Shown here: positions 16,266 to 23,054 of the stretch, one piece after another | Layout: every line of letters starts with the position of its first letter | Numbering within the stretch: position 1 is the first letter of the stretch | Source: Oribacterium sp. UBA3737 | GTDB lineage: Bacteria; Bacillota_A; Clostridia; Lachnospirales; Lachnospiraceae | Assembly (NCBI GenBank): GCA_002371295.1 | Contig: DFGZ01000122.1 | Span: 1 to 23,054, forward strand | Direction of reading: 5' to 3' | DNA: 23,054 nucleotides | Notes under the pieces: generated by a model | The model's input: only the letters and a program-made list of their open reading frames with translations | The model's database searches: none | Told to the model about the DNA's origin: nothing | Translations under genes and position numbers: made by a program

Positions 16266-17220
16266 TGCACAGTACAATCAGATAATGCGCGTTTATGATG
16301 AACGCCGTATGGAAGACAGCAGAAATCTGGAGAGAAGGCGGAAGGACGCCTGTGACAGAATTCCGGAGCTTAAGGCTCTGGAGGAACAGGTCCGTTCGGA
16401 GTCTCTGGAGACTCTGCGTCTCATGAAAGAGGGCAGAAAAGAAAAGCTTAAGGAGCTTAAAGCTTCCATAGAAAAGATCCGAGGTCGTAAACGGGAGCTG
16501 CTTTTAAAGAGCGGACTTCCGGAGGATTATCTGGAGCCGGGTTATATCTGTCCTGACTGCAAGGATACGGGCTTCATAAACGGAAAGAAGTGTCATTGCT
16601 TTATTGAGATGCAGATGAAGTATCTGTATCAGCAGTCAAACATTGACAAAATAGTTGAAAAGCAGAATTTCGATTATTTTGATCTCAACCGTTACGATGA
16701 TAATGTTCCCATACTTTCGGATGGCAGGACCAATAGGGACTATATGGCGGCAAACCTCAGATTCCTGAAGCAGTGGGTAAGGGACTTTGACAAAAAGGGC
16801 GGAAGCCTCATGTTCACCGGCAATACCGGAACAGGGAAGACCTTCCTTATAAACTGTGTGGCCAAGGCACTGATGGACAGCTTCCATTCAGTCATCTATC
16901 TTACCAGCACCGATCTTTTCGAAAGCTTCTCGAGATCGATGAAGAAAGATGATGAGGAACAGCAGGAAATTCAGGATGCCATATTGAATTGTGACCTTCT
17001 GGTCATAGATGATCTGGGCACGGAACTGAATAACAGCTATACAACTTCAAAATTGTTTTATGTGCTTAATCAGCGTATGGTTTTTCGTAAATCTGTGATC
17101 ATTTCCACGAATTTAAGTCTGAATATGATAAGAGATACCTATACGGAACGTATATCTTCACGAATTATATCGGATTACAGCATCATTCCTCTATATGGAA
17201 ATGATCAAAGACTGTATTGA
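16252..17220 (+). CDS. dnaI: Helicase loader, DnaI/DnaC-type AAA+ ATPase
   Basis: This 322-residue ATPase loads the replicative DNA helicase in the primosome. The N-terminal half is a charged helical region (about 20-85) followed by a four-Cys zinc-binding motif, C100-x2-C103-x10-C114-x-C116, as in DnaI N-domains. The AAA+ domain has Walker A GNTGTGKT (190-197), Walker B LLVIDDLG (249-256), sensor STN (285-287) and the Arg-finger region ERISSR (299-304). It overlaps dnaD by 14 bases. An AGGATG sequence precedes the ATG. Gene symbols in this group vary (dnaC or dnaI); the function is firm. Confidence 0.93.
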   Translation: MSLTNAQYNQIMRVYDERRMEDSRNLERRRKDACDRIPELKALEEQVRSESLETLRLMKEGRKEKLKELKASIEKIRGRKRELLLKSGLPEDYLEPGYICPDCKDTGFINGKKCHCFIEMQMKYLYQQSNIDKIVEKQNFDYFDLNRYDDNVPILSDGRTNRDYMAANLRFLKQWVRDFDKKGGSLMFTGNTGTGKTFLINCVAKALMDSFHSVIYLTSTDLFESFSRSMKKDDEEQQEIQDAILNCDLLVIDDLGTELNNSYTTSKLFYVLNQRMVFRKSVIISTNLSLNMIRDTYTERISSRIISDYSIIPLYGNDQRLY

Positions 17221-17305
17221 CAGCAATCGAGCGATGAAGTAATTTATCTAATGGTCATCAGAAAATATTATGTTTTAGACAGTTCTTAAGGAGGAGAAAA
17301 GAGAA

Positions 17306-18523
17306 ATGTCAGATTCCAGAACTTCAGAATTTATTGAGCGCATCCCGGTTGGACCTCTTGCACTTATGCCACTTGACTCTATTATGCCACTCGGCAAGAG
17401 AGTAGATGAGTATTTGTCAAAATGGCGTGGACAGCGTGAGAGCGAGCATAAGGAGACTATTGCTTTCAACGGTTATCAGAAGGACAGCTACATCGTCAAG
17501 TCCAAGGTTTCACGTTTCGGTTCAGGCGAGGCAAAGGCCAACATTTTAGAGACAGTTCGTGGAGTTGATCTCTATCTTATGGTTGATGTCATGAACTATT
17601 CACAGACATACAGCCTCTTCGGACAGATAAACCACATGTCACCGGATGATCACTATGCTGATCTTAAGAGAGTCATTGCGGCTACAACAGGTAAGGCAAA
17701 GCGTATCAACGTCATCATGCCTTTCATGTATGAGTCCCGTCAGCATAAGCGTACAGGACGTGAGTCTCTTGACTGTGCCATCATGCTTCAGGAGCTTCAC
17801 GAGATGGGTGTTGAGAATTTCATCACCTTTGATGCTCATGATCCCCGAGTTATGAATGCTATCCCTCGTGACAGCTTTGATAATATTTCATGTTCATATC
17901 AGTTCATTAAGGCTATACTCAACAGCGTAGACGATCTGGATATCGACAAGGATCATATGATGATCATTTCTCCTGACGAGGGCGGTATGGGAAGAGCTAT
18001 CTACTATGCCAACGTGCTCGGAATCGATATGGGTATGTTCTACAAGCGCCGTGATTATGCGCAGGTGGTAAACGGACGTAATCCTATCGTTGCCCATGAG
18101 TTCCTGGGAACAGATGTTGAAGGTAAGGATGTATTTATCATTGATGATATGATCTCCTCCGGCGAATCATTGATCGATACAGCCAAGGAACTGAAGGAGC
18201 GTAAGGCAAAGAGAGTATTCGCTTGCTGTACCTTCGGTCTTTTCACATCAGGATTCAACAAGTTCGATCAGGCTTATGCCAACGGCACACTTAACGGTGT
18301 ATATACAACCAATCTTATTTACCAGCAGCCTGAGCTTCTCACAAAGCCATGGTACAGAAGCGTAGATATGTCAAAGTATATCGCACTTCTCATCGACAAC
18401 CTGAATCATGATATGAGTATTTCTCCTATCCTTGATACATCTACAAGAATCAACCAGAAGGTTGCCGCTTACAGAGAGCATCGTGCAGGTGTAAACAAGC
18501 AGATGGAACTGTCATTTGAATAA
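17306..18523 (+). CDS. prs: Ribose-phosphate pyrophosphokinase, long divergent clostridial type
   Basis: This enzyme makes PRPP from ribose-5-phosphate and ATP, feeding purine, pyrimidine, NAD, His and Trp synthesis. At 405 aa it is longer than the usual 310-320, with an extra N-terminal region of about 60 residues and a C-terminal tail. Recognisable sites are MPFMYESRQHKRTGRES (138-154, matching the ATP-binding PYxxYxRQDRK region), FDAHDPRV (175-182, in place of DLHAxQIQ), ISPDEGGMGRA (221-231), the flexible KRRD loop (247-250) and the PRPP motif DDMISSGES (280-288). The start ATG follows AAGGAGGAG. A weak possible promoter lies in the 85-base gap (TATTAT at 17266). A terminator follows. Related long forms are common in Clostridia, so the divergence is lineage-wide. 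Confidence 0.92.
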   Translation: MSDSRTSEFIERIPVGPLALMPLDSIMPLGKRVDEYLSKWRGQRESEHKETIAFNGYQKDSYIVKSKVSRFGSGEAKANILETVRGVDLYLMVDVMNYSQTYSLFGQINHMSPDDHYADLKRVIAATTGKAKRINVIMPFMYESRQHKRTGRESLDCAIMLQELHEMGVENFITFDAHDPRVMNAIPRDSFDNISCSYQFIKAILNSVDDLDIDKDHMMIISPDEGGMGRAIYYANVLGIDMGMFYKRRDYAQVVNGRNPIVAHEFLGTDVEGKDVFIIDDMISSGESLIDTAKELKERKAKRVFACCTFGLFTSGFNKFDQAYANGTLNGVYTTNLIYQQPELLTKPWYRSVDMSKYIALLIDNLNHDMSISPILDTSTRINQKVAAYREHRAGVNKQMELSFE

Positions 18524-18589
18524 AATTGTTATATAATTGTACAAGACCATGGATTCTAAGAAAAAGAACTTTGGCTTTGCACAGAGATG

Positions 18590-18619
18590 AAGGGTCGTCC
18601 GTAAAAGGACGGCCCTTTC
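18590..18619 (+). terminator. Intrinsic terminator of prs
   Basis: GGGTCGTCC pairs with GGACGGCCC (one G-T pair) around a short A-rich loop, followed by TTTCTT. It lies 67 bases after the prs stop, inside the open frame upstream of the acyltransferase, and shows that the frame's first ATG at 18526 is not the real start. Confidence 0.88.
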
Positions 18620-18642
18620 TTAATAATAACAAAGGACGAATT

Positions 18643-19833
18643 TTGACTAAGAACATTTTTACAAATAAGGTATACATATACACATTTTTAATGAGCATAC
18701 TCGTGGTGCTGGTACATTCGGTGAATTTTGCATCTGACAACAGCACCCTGCTTCTCATGCTGCAGTCCTCCGATCTTACAGGAACAGATCTGGGAGGGAT
18801 GACGGGTATTCCTGCCCATATAGAGAATTTCTTTTCCAATGCCTTGGGGCAGGCAGCTGTGCCTGGGTTCTTTATGATGTCAGGGTATCTGTTTTACAGA
18901 ACACTTAAGGAGCTTAGAGGCATTGGCGGAAAGTGGAAGAGCAGGTTCTGGTCACTGCTGGTACCCTACGGTGCCTGGAACATTATCTACTATATAATAT
19001 ATGTTTTACTGGGCAGGGCGCGGCTTAGCATAGTGGAGCTGAATTCCGCGGTCACATACTACAGATATAATCCCCTGTTCTGGTATCTTTATCAGCTTAT
19101 ACTTCTTACGGTGCTGGCTCCGGTGTTTTATATACTGCTGAGAAAAAGGATAACGGCTCTTGCTTCGATTTTACTTTATCTGTTCTTTCTCATCAGGGGA
19201 GGGGACCTTCCGCTGATAAATGAAGATGCCATCATCTATTATTTTGCAGGAGGGGTCATTGCACGTTTTTGGAACAGCTCCTTTGAAAAAGCAAAGGGCG
19301 GAAAAGCCGGGGGAGTTTTTCTTATAGTGCTGGCCTTTCTGACTCAGATATTTACCACGGTTGGGATGCAGAACTTTGTCATAGCACCGGTGGATGTTCA
19401 GAAAATGGAGCCCGTTTATTTCTGGTATTTCGGAGGGCAGGCATCCGTTATGCTGGGGGAGCTTATAACGAAGCTTCCTAAAGACGTACTTATACTTATT
19501 CTTTCGCCGGGTGGTCAGATAGTGGTATGGGCCCTGAGAAGACTTTTTATCTGTTTCGGAATATGGTATCTGATTCCTTCGAAACTGCCGGTGGCCGGAA
19601 ACATTATAAAAAACAGTTTCTTTTTATATGCAGTGCATTATCCGATTGCCAGAGGGGTCATATCTGTGTTAGAGTACATGAACGTCGGCTATCATGGCGC
19701 CGGTGAACAGGCTGTGAGGCTTATGGCATATTTCGCCACGCCGGTCATAAGTGTGGCCTTTGCTTACGGATTAAAGCTGATGCTTAAAAAATATATTCCT
19801 TTTTTATGGAAACTACTCAGCGGAGGGAGATAG
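18643..19833 (+). CDS. Membrane acyltransferase, acyltransferase-3 family
   Basis: This multi-helix membrane protein probably acetylates or acylates a cell-surface sugar (polysaccharide, teichoic acid or peptidoglycan). I chose TTG at 18643 (397 aa), with AAAGGA 7 bases upstream. The ATG at 18526 would require translating through the prs terminator and is rejected. About ten hydrophobic segments are visible. The family-type PGFFMMSGYLFYR motif lies near residues 72-84, followed by WSLLVPYGAWNIIYY. A His in the first helix (VLVHSVNF) matches the catalytic His position. A C-terminal SFFLYAVHYP segment is also family-like. The methyltransferase starts 4 bases after its stop, so the two form an operon. 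The substrate is not visible. Confidence 0.82.
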   Translation: MTKNIFTNKVYIYTFLMSILVVLVHSVNFASDNSTLLLMLQSSDLTGTDLGGMTGIPAHIENFFSNALGQAAVPGFFMMSGYLFYRTLKELRGIGGKWKSRFWSLLVPYGAWNIIYYIIYVLLGRARLSIVELNSAVTYYRYNPLFWYLYQLILLTVLAPVFYILLRKRITALASILLYLFFLIRGGDLPLINEDAIIYYFAGGVIARFWNSSFEKAKGGKAGGVFLIVLAFLTQIFTTVGMQNFVIAPVDVQKMEPVYFWYFGGQASVMLGELITKLPKDVLILILSPGGQIVVWALRRLFICFGIWYLIPSKLPVAGNIIKNSFFLYAVHYPIARGVISVLEYMNVGYHGAGEQAVRLMAYFATPVISVAFAYGLKLMLKKYIPFLWKLLSGGR

Positions 19834-19837
19834 ACAG

Positions 19838-20842
19838 ATGTTTATAGCAGATCATTGGAAAGATTATGAAGTCATAGATACAAGCTCTGGAGACAAGCTT
19901 GAAAGATGGGGAAAATACATTCTCAGAAGACCTGACCCCCAGGTCATCTGGCAGACTCCCTTAAAGAATGCTGCGTGGAAAAAGCTCAACGGACATTACC
20001 ATCGTTCTGACAGAGGCGGCGGAGAGTGGGAGTTCTTTGACCTTCCCAAACAGTGGAAGATCTCCTATGTTCTCGGGGGAACAGGAAAGAATCCTTCGAA
20101 TTTCAGTGTGGAGTCAAAGGAGACCTACAGACCTTCAGAGCCTGTGTATGAAAATCTTTTAAAGGCTCCTGAAAAGGACAGAACACTTACCTTCCATTTA
20201 AAACCATTTGCGTTCAAGCATACAGGTCTTTTCCCTGAGCAGGCTGCCAACTGGGACTGGTTTGCCAACGAAATAATGGGAGAAACCGAGAGACGTAAAA
20301 AAATGGGAATAGATGAGCCGGTAAAGGTACTCAATCTTTTTGCATATACAGGAGGAGCTACTCTTGCGGCTGCAGCGGCAGGCGCTCATGTCACCCATGT
20401 GGATGCCTCAAAGGGCATGGTACAGTGGGCCAAGGAAAATGCTGATGCATCCGGGCTTACGGAGGCGCACATCAGATGGCTTGTGGATGACTGCATGAAG
20501 TTTGTTGAAAGAGAGATACGCCGCGGCAACAAGTACGATGCCATCATTATGGATCCTCCTTCCTATGGAAGAGGACCTAAGGGTGAGATCTGGAAGATAG
20601 AGGATGCGGTATACCAGCTGATTAAGCTGTCTTCGGAACTTCTGTCGGATAAGAGCATTTTCTTCCTTATTAATTCATACACTACAGGACTTCAGCCTGC
20701 TGTTATGAGTTATATGCTGGGGGTTCTCATCAGGAAGAAATTCGGGGGAAGCATACATTCCGAAGAAGTAGGACTTCCGGTTACGGAAACAGGACTTGTT
20801 CTGCCCTGCGGCTGCTCTGGAAGATGGGTAAAGAATAGCTGA
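19838..20842 (+). CDS. Class I SAM-dependent methyltransferase, RlmI/RlmK-like (probably rRNA)
   Basis: This 334-residue methyltransferase likely acts on 23S rRNA. The N-terminal part (about 1-150) contains family segments such as GKYILRRPDPQVIW. The Rossmann core has motif I LNLFAYTGG (165-173), motif II VDAS (188-191) and motif IV DPPSYGRG (239-246). This matches the PF10672-type SAM methyltransferases related to RlmI and RlmK. The PUA domain of RlmI appears absent, and the downstream Cys of m5C enzymes is not obvious near motif IV, so the target base is unclear. It starts 4 bases after the acyltransferase with GGAGGGAGA as the ribosome-binding site. A hairpin with a T-run follows. Confidence 0.85.
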   Translation: MFIADHWKDYEVIDTSSGDKLERWGKYILRRPDPQVIWQTPLKNAAWKKLNGHYHRSDRGGGEWEFFDLPKQWKISYVLGGTGKNPSNFSVESKETYRPSEPVYENLLKAPEKDRTLTFHLKPFAFKHTGLFPEQAANWDWFANEIMGETERRKKMGIDEPVKVLNLFAYTGGATLAAAAAGAHVTHVDASKGMVQWAKENADASGLTEAHIRWLVDDCMKFVEREIRRGNKYDAIIMDPPSYGRGPKGEIWKIEDAVYQLIKLSSELLSDKSIFFLINSYTTGLQPAVMSYMLGVLIRKKFGGSIHSEEVGLPVTETGLVLPCGCSGRWVKNS

Positions 20843-20865
20843 AAGACCGTTGAATTTAGGGGATT

Positions 20866-20902
20866 CGGGGATCTTACGGTGTAAGATAATCGTAATTTTT
20901 TT
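20866..20902 (+). terminator. Weak intrinsic terminator after the methyltransferase
   Basis: ATCTTAC (20871-20877) pairs with GTAAGAT (20881-20887) around a GGT loop. Flanking bases can extend the stem past a bulge, and a run of T's at 20896-20902 follows. The stem is AT-rich, so strength is moderate. Confidence 0.6.
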
Positions 20903-20927
20903 ATGTTCATTGTTAATGGAATAGAAA

Positions 20928-20956
20928 TTGCATTTGATAAACCCGATAGTTATTAT
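20928..20956 (+). promoter_or_regulatory. Promoter of the cell-wall-repeat protein gene
   Basis: TTGCAT at 20928-20933 and TATTAT at 20951-20956 are 17 bases apart, a close match to a sigma-A promoter. The predicted leader is about 80 bases. Confidence 0.65.
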
Positions 20957-21045
20957 TATTACATAAAGCGTTGATGATAAAAGACTCAGGCTGAATATGG
21001 ATTGGATGGTGGTTCCTTCGTGGGATCATCAGGAGGGTGTTATAT

Positions 21046-22299
21046 ATGTTAAAAGATAAACTTGCAAAACTGATGCTTGTTACAGGGGCATTGGCAGCAA
21101 TTTCCGCCTTTAGTGTCATGGCGGCAGGATGGACGACAAATTCAAGCGGTGAGCAAGTATATGTTCAGGATAGCGGAAGTGTCGTGACAAATTCATGGAT
21201 CAAGGCCGGCAGCAACGGCCAGATCATATGGTATTACGCGACACAGGACGGAACACTTCGAAAGAACGGCTGGCAGACTGTTAACGGATACAGATACTAC
21301 TTCGACGAGAGTGGTATCATGCAGACAGGCTGGGTTGAAGATTATAAGTATTACTGCGATCCTAACTCCGGTGCAGCTGCTGCAGGCTGGAAGTACATTG
21401 CCATACCTGATGACGTGAGTTATTACTACACTGACAATTCTCATTACACAACAGGCTCCTATGCCTGGTTCTACTTCAACACAAGCAATAATCAGAAGTA
21501 TTGCGCTGAGAATGAGAATGTTACAGTAAAGACCATAGACGGTGTGAAGTACGGATTTGATGAGAACGGTGTTATGCAGCTCGGCTGGGCCAAGGTGACA
21601 GATACCACACCTGAGATTGCGGGATATATGTATTTCTCTGAGAAGTCTGACGGAAACTTCAAGCAGGGACAGCAGATTGCGGGAACATGGTACACCACAG
21701 TAGGACCTATGGAGACATCTGGATCAGGTTCCTATAATTCGGATCTTGCAACAGGAGATGTAGAGTATTTCTACTTCAAGGGCAACGGCCACGTTGCAGC
21801 AGGTTCAAATACGGCATACCTTGTTCAGTCCATTAATTCAAAGAAGTATCTCTTCAATGAAAAGGGCAATCCTGTATATGGAATGCAGAAGGGTTATTCC
21901 GAGAACGACAGTGAGAGTTACTATTACTATTGCGGATCAAGCAAGAATGACTGCTCTGTCAAGACAGGAAGATTCTCCATGACCGAGGCTGACGGTGACC
22001 GCATCACCTTCTATGCACAGTCAAACGGAAGAGGCTTTACAGGAGTAAAGGACGGTTACCTCTATTATAATGGTAAGCTCCAGTGTGCAGATTCTGACTG
22101 CAAGTACATGGTATGCTCAGTCAACGGAAAGGATTATGTAGTATCCACAAGCGGGGTTGTGCAGAAAAACAAATCCAGCATTAAGGATTCTGATGGCAAC
22201 AAGGTTTCGACCAATTCGGACGGAACACTTAAGTCAAACATCGAGGGAAGCTTCTCCACACTTACGCCTACATCTCCGGATATAGATGAGATAGACTGA
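21046..22299 (+). CDS. Secreted protein with cell-wall-binding (choline-binding-like) repeats
   Basis: This 417-residue exported protein starts at ATG 21046, 8 bases after AGGAGGG; the GTG at 21037 lies inside the ribosome-binding site and is rejected. A Sec signal peptide (about 1-26, ending FSVMA) is followed by aromatic repeats of the CW_binding type, such as NGWQTVNGYRYYFDESGIMQ (74-93), then TGW (94-96), KYGFDENGVMQLGW (168-181), and further degenerate copies. Several Cys residues (104, 153, 296, 303, 347, 352, 357) occur in the middle and C-terminal parts, which is unusual for such repeats. The C-terminal tail (about 378-417) is polar and disordered-looking. No catalytic domain or sortase signal is visible. 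A surface-attached structural or adhesion role is inference only. A strong terminator follows. Confidence 0.82.
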   Translation: MLKDKLAKLMLVTGALAAISAFSVMAAGWTTNSSGEQVYVQDSGSVVTNSWIKAGSNGQIIWYYATQDGTLRKNGWQTVNGYRYYFDESGIMQTGWVEDYKYYCDPNSGAAAAGWKYIAIPDDVSYYYTDNSHYTTGSYAWFYFNTSNNQKYCAENENVTVKTIDGVKYGFDENGVMQLGWAKVTDTTPEIAGYMYFSEKSDGNFKQGQQIAGTWYTTVGPMETSGSGSYNSDLATGDVEYFYFKGNGHVAAGSNTAYLVQSINSKKYLFNEKGNPVYGMQKGYSENDSESYYYYCGSSKNDCSVKTGRFSMTEADGDRITFYAQSNGRGFTGVKDGYLYYNGKLQCADSDCKYMVCSVNGKDYVVSTSGVVQKNKSSIKDSDGNKVSTNSDGTLKSNIEGSFSTLTPTSPDIDEID

Positions 22300-22320
22300 T
22301 AAAGATTGTATATTAATAGA

Positions 22321-22352
22321 AAGAACCCGGTCAGCTCCGGGTTCTTTTTTTA
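22321..22352 (+). terminator. Intrinsic terminator of the cell-wall-repeat gene
   Basis: AAGAACCCGG pairs with CCGGGTTCTT around TCAGCT, followed by T's. It begins 21 bases after the stop. Confidence 0.93.
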
Positions 22353-22521
22353 CAGGTCGTAAGAACATGGAGAACGAAGTGCGGAATGTTCGCATGCGAG
22401 ATCGAGAAGGAATCAACCTGCTCGATTTTATAGGCCGGGTTCCGGGGTGTGAATCAGATGGTATCCAAGTATGTATATAAGCGATAAAAGAATAATATTT
22501 ACGGGAAAGAAAAAAAGGTGC
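22353..22521. other. Non-coding stretch upstream of the S10 promoters
   Basis: I see no gene here. A minus-strand open frame (22234-22527) crosses the terminator and the 3' end of the previous gene and has no protein-like character. The stretch leads into the promoter at 22522. Confidence 0.5.
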
Positions 22522-22550
22522 TTGCAAATAAAGGAATCAGATGATATTAT
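22522..22550 (+). promoter_or_regulatory. rpsJ operon promoter P1
   Basis: TTGCAA at 22522-22527 and TATTAT at 22545-22550 have a 17-base spacer. The predicted start is near 22557, at the first base of a CGCACGG element. Confidence 0.65.
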
Positions 22551-22555
22551 ATGAC

Positions 22556-22610
22556 ACGCACGGCGGGGTGTGACCCGTCCGTGCGGTACATTAATAGAGA
22601 TACGCACGGC
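22556..22610 (+). repeat. CGCACGG direct repeat with a shared complementary strand
   Basis: ACGCACGGC occurs at 22556-22564 and again at 22602-22610. Between them CCGTGCG (22579-22585) can pair with either copy, giving two mutually exclusive hairpins. The first hairpin is reinforced by GGG pairing with CCC inside. There is no T-run after it, so it is not a plain terminator. Confidence 0.7.
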
Positions 22611-22657
22611 TCAGTGGAAAATGCATAGGATTTTATACATTTTTTAGGAAAAACCGC

Positions 22658-22686
22658 TTGAAATAAAAAAAGGCCTGTGTTATCTT
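22658..22686 (+). promoter_or_regulatory. rpsJ operon promoter P2
   Basis: TTGAAA at 22658-22663 and TATCTT at 22681-22686 have a 17-base spacer. The predicted start is near 22693, at the beginning of the structured leader. An A-rich spacer is present. Confidence 0.65.
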
Positions 22687-22692
22687 AATATT

Positions 22693-23016
22693 CGCTGTGA
22701 CATGATAGCGATGAATTGAAGATTACTTGCATGGACGAAAGCCAAGATCCGTACAGTATTATCTGAAAAGATCCAGTGAACCTTAAGGTTCCGCCTGAGA
22801 GCTGATACGGCAACCAAGTATAAGGCATGTAAGAGAACTTCATGGAGCGAATGTCTAGTTTAGAAACTGACGGCAGGTCACTGTACTACAATTTAATCCA
22901 TTAAACAGCAAATGGATTTTGATGCATGGAACGCTCATCTCACGATTGTTTCGCATGCATATTAATGTACAGTCACCGACTTATCGTCAAATAACCGATA
23001 GGAGGCGACTTTTTTT
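22693..23016 (+). ncRNA. Structured 5' leader RNA of the S10 operon (candidate autoregulatory leader)
   Basis: This is about 324 bases with no ORF and many nested inverted repeats. The 5' domain has CTTGCATG (22726-22733) pairing with CATGTAAG (22826-22833). Inside it CCTTA (22781-22785) pairs with TAAGG (22821-22825), and GGTT/AACC and CCG/CGG stack in series. The 3' domain has GGT-C-ACTGTAC (22876-22886) pairing with GTACAGT-C-ACC (22967-22977). It encloses AATCCATT/AATGGATT (22895-22918) and ATGCATG/CATGCAT (22922-22960). In E. coli the S10 operon leader is regulated by ribosomal protein L4; whether L4 acts here is inference. I do not recognise a known family. Confidence 0.65.
22972..23016 (+). 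terminator. Attenuator-like hairpin overlapping the rpsJ ribosome-binding site
   Basis: GTC (22972-22974), CC (22976-22977) and CTTATCG (22980-22986) pair with CGATAGG (22996-23002), GG (23004-23005) and GAC (23007-23009), and seven T's follow directly (23010-23016). The AGGAGG ribosome-binding site (23000-23005) lies wholly in the 3' strand. The hairpin could therefore both stop transcription and block translation. Confidence 0.65.
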
Positions 23017-23054
23017 ATGGCAAGTCAAGTAATGAGAATCACACTCAAGGCATA
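23017..23054 (+). CDS. rpsJ: Ribosomal protein S10 (5' end only)
   Basis: Only the first 12 codons and part of another are in the window. They read MASQVMRITLKA followed by the start of a Tyr or stop-like codon cut by the window end, which matches the N-terminus of clostridial S10, a 30S subunit protein and the first gene of the S10 ribosomal-protein operon. AGGAGG is at 23000-23005, with an 11-base spacer containing seven T's. The long structured leader and tandem promoters upstream agree with this being the operon start. Confidence 0.88.
   Translation, partial: MASQVMRITLKA

Noticed and set aside
15606..16277. Minus-strand open frame (223 codons) opposite dnaD
   Set aside because: Its composition is Cys/His/Leu-rich as expected for an antisense shadow, and the plus-strand DnaD motif is clear.
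22234..22527. Minus-strand open frame of 97 codons in the gap before rpsJ
   Set aside because: It reads through a strong terminator and into the preceding gene, with no ribosome-binding site or protein-like features.
22781..22825. TPP-type riboswitch suggested by CTGAGAG in the rpsJ leader
   Set aside because: The remaining conserved TPP elements are absent, and the downstream gene is ribosomal.

Overview
The window looks like chromosome of a Clostridia-class Firmicute, most likely a Lachnospiraceae member. Supporting signs are the RNase Y C-terminus, YesM/YesN-type two-component genes, a DnaD plus DnaI-type helicase-loader pair, a long divergent PRPP synthetase, choline-binding-like cell-wall repeats, and an S10 N-terminus (MASQVMRITLKAY) typical of that family. 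Every gene I can support lies on the + strand. This is inference from protein signatures; no database was searched.

Layout. (1) 1-745: 3' part of rny, closed by a strong terminator, then about 390 bases of AT-rich non-coding DNA with an unexplained GC-rich hairpin. (2) 1140-3374: a CBS/DRTGG-containing Mn-dependent pyrophosphatase and a small shikimate-kinase-like P-loop enzyme, then a terminator. (3) 3528-8545: a TetM/EF-G-like ribosomal GTPase fused to a C-terminal YacP/Rae1-type NYN nuclease domain, followed closely by a sensor histidine kinase and an AraC-type response regulator, then a terminator. (4) 8833-12087: a TRAP transporter (dctP, dctQ, dctM) with a cre-like palindrome in its promoter and a terminator between dctP and dctQ. 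A second TRAP solute-binding lipoprotein follows at 12364-13422. (5) 13546-14946: murC. (6) 14947-15497: an AT-rich gap with about nine DnaA-box-like sites, leading into dnaD and a DnaI/DnaC-type helicase loader. (7) 17306-20842: PRPP synthetase, then a membrane acyltransferase and a SAM-dependent methyltransferase. (8) 21046-22299: a secreted cell-wall-repeat protein. (9) 22300-23054: a long non-coding region with two promoters, a highly structured leader RNA and the first codons of rpsJ (S10 operon).

How parts fit together. The TCS and TRAP genes are probably a sensing and uptake module for an organic acid or uronate, with carbon-catabolite control suggested by the cre-like site. The DnaA-box cluster suggests DnaA-responsive expression of the helicase-loading genes rather than a bidirectional origin, because genes on both sides point the same way. 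The rpsJ leader shows a hairpin followed by seven T's that contains the ribosome-binding site, plus a competing long-range helix. That is the architecture expected of autogenous attenuation.

The most novel items are the ribosomal GTPase-NYN nuclease fusion, the DnaA-box cluster upstream of dnaD, and the attenuator-like rpsJ leader.
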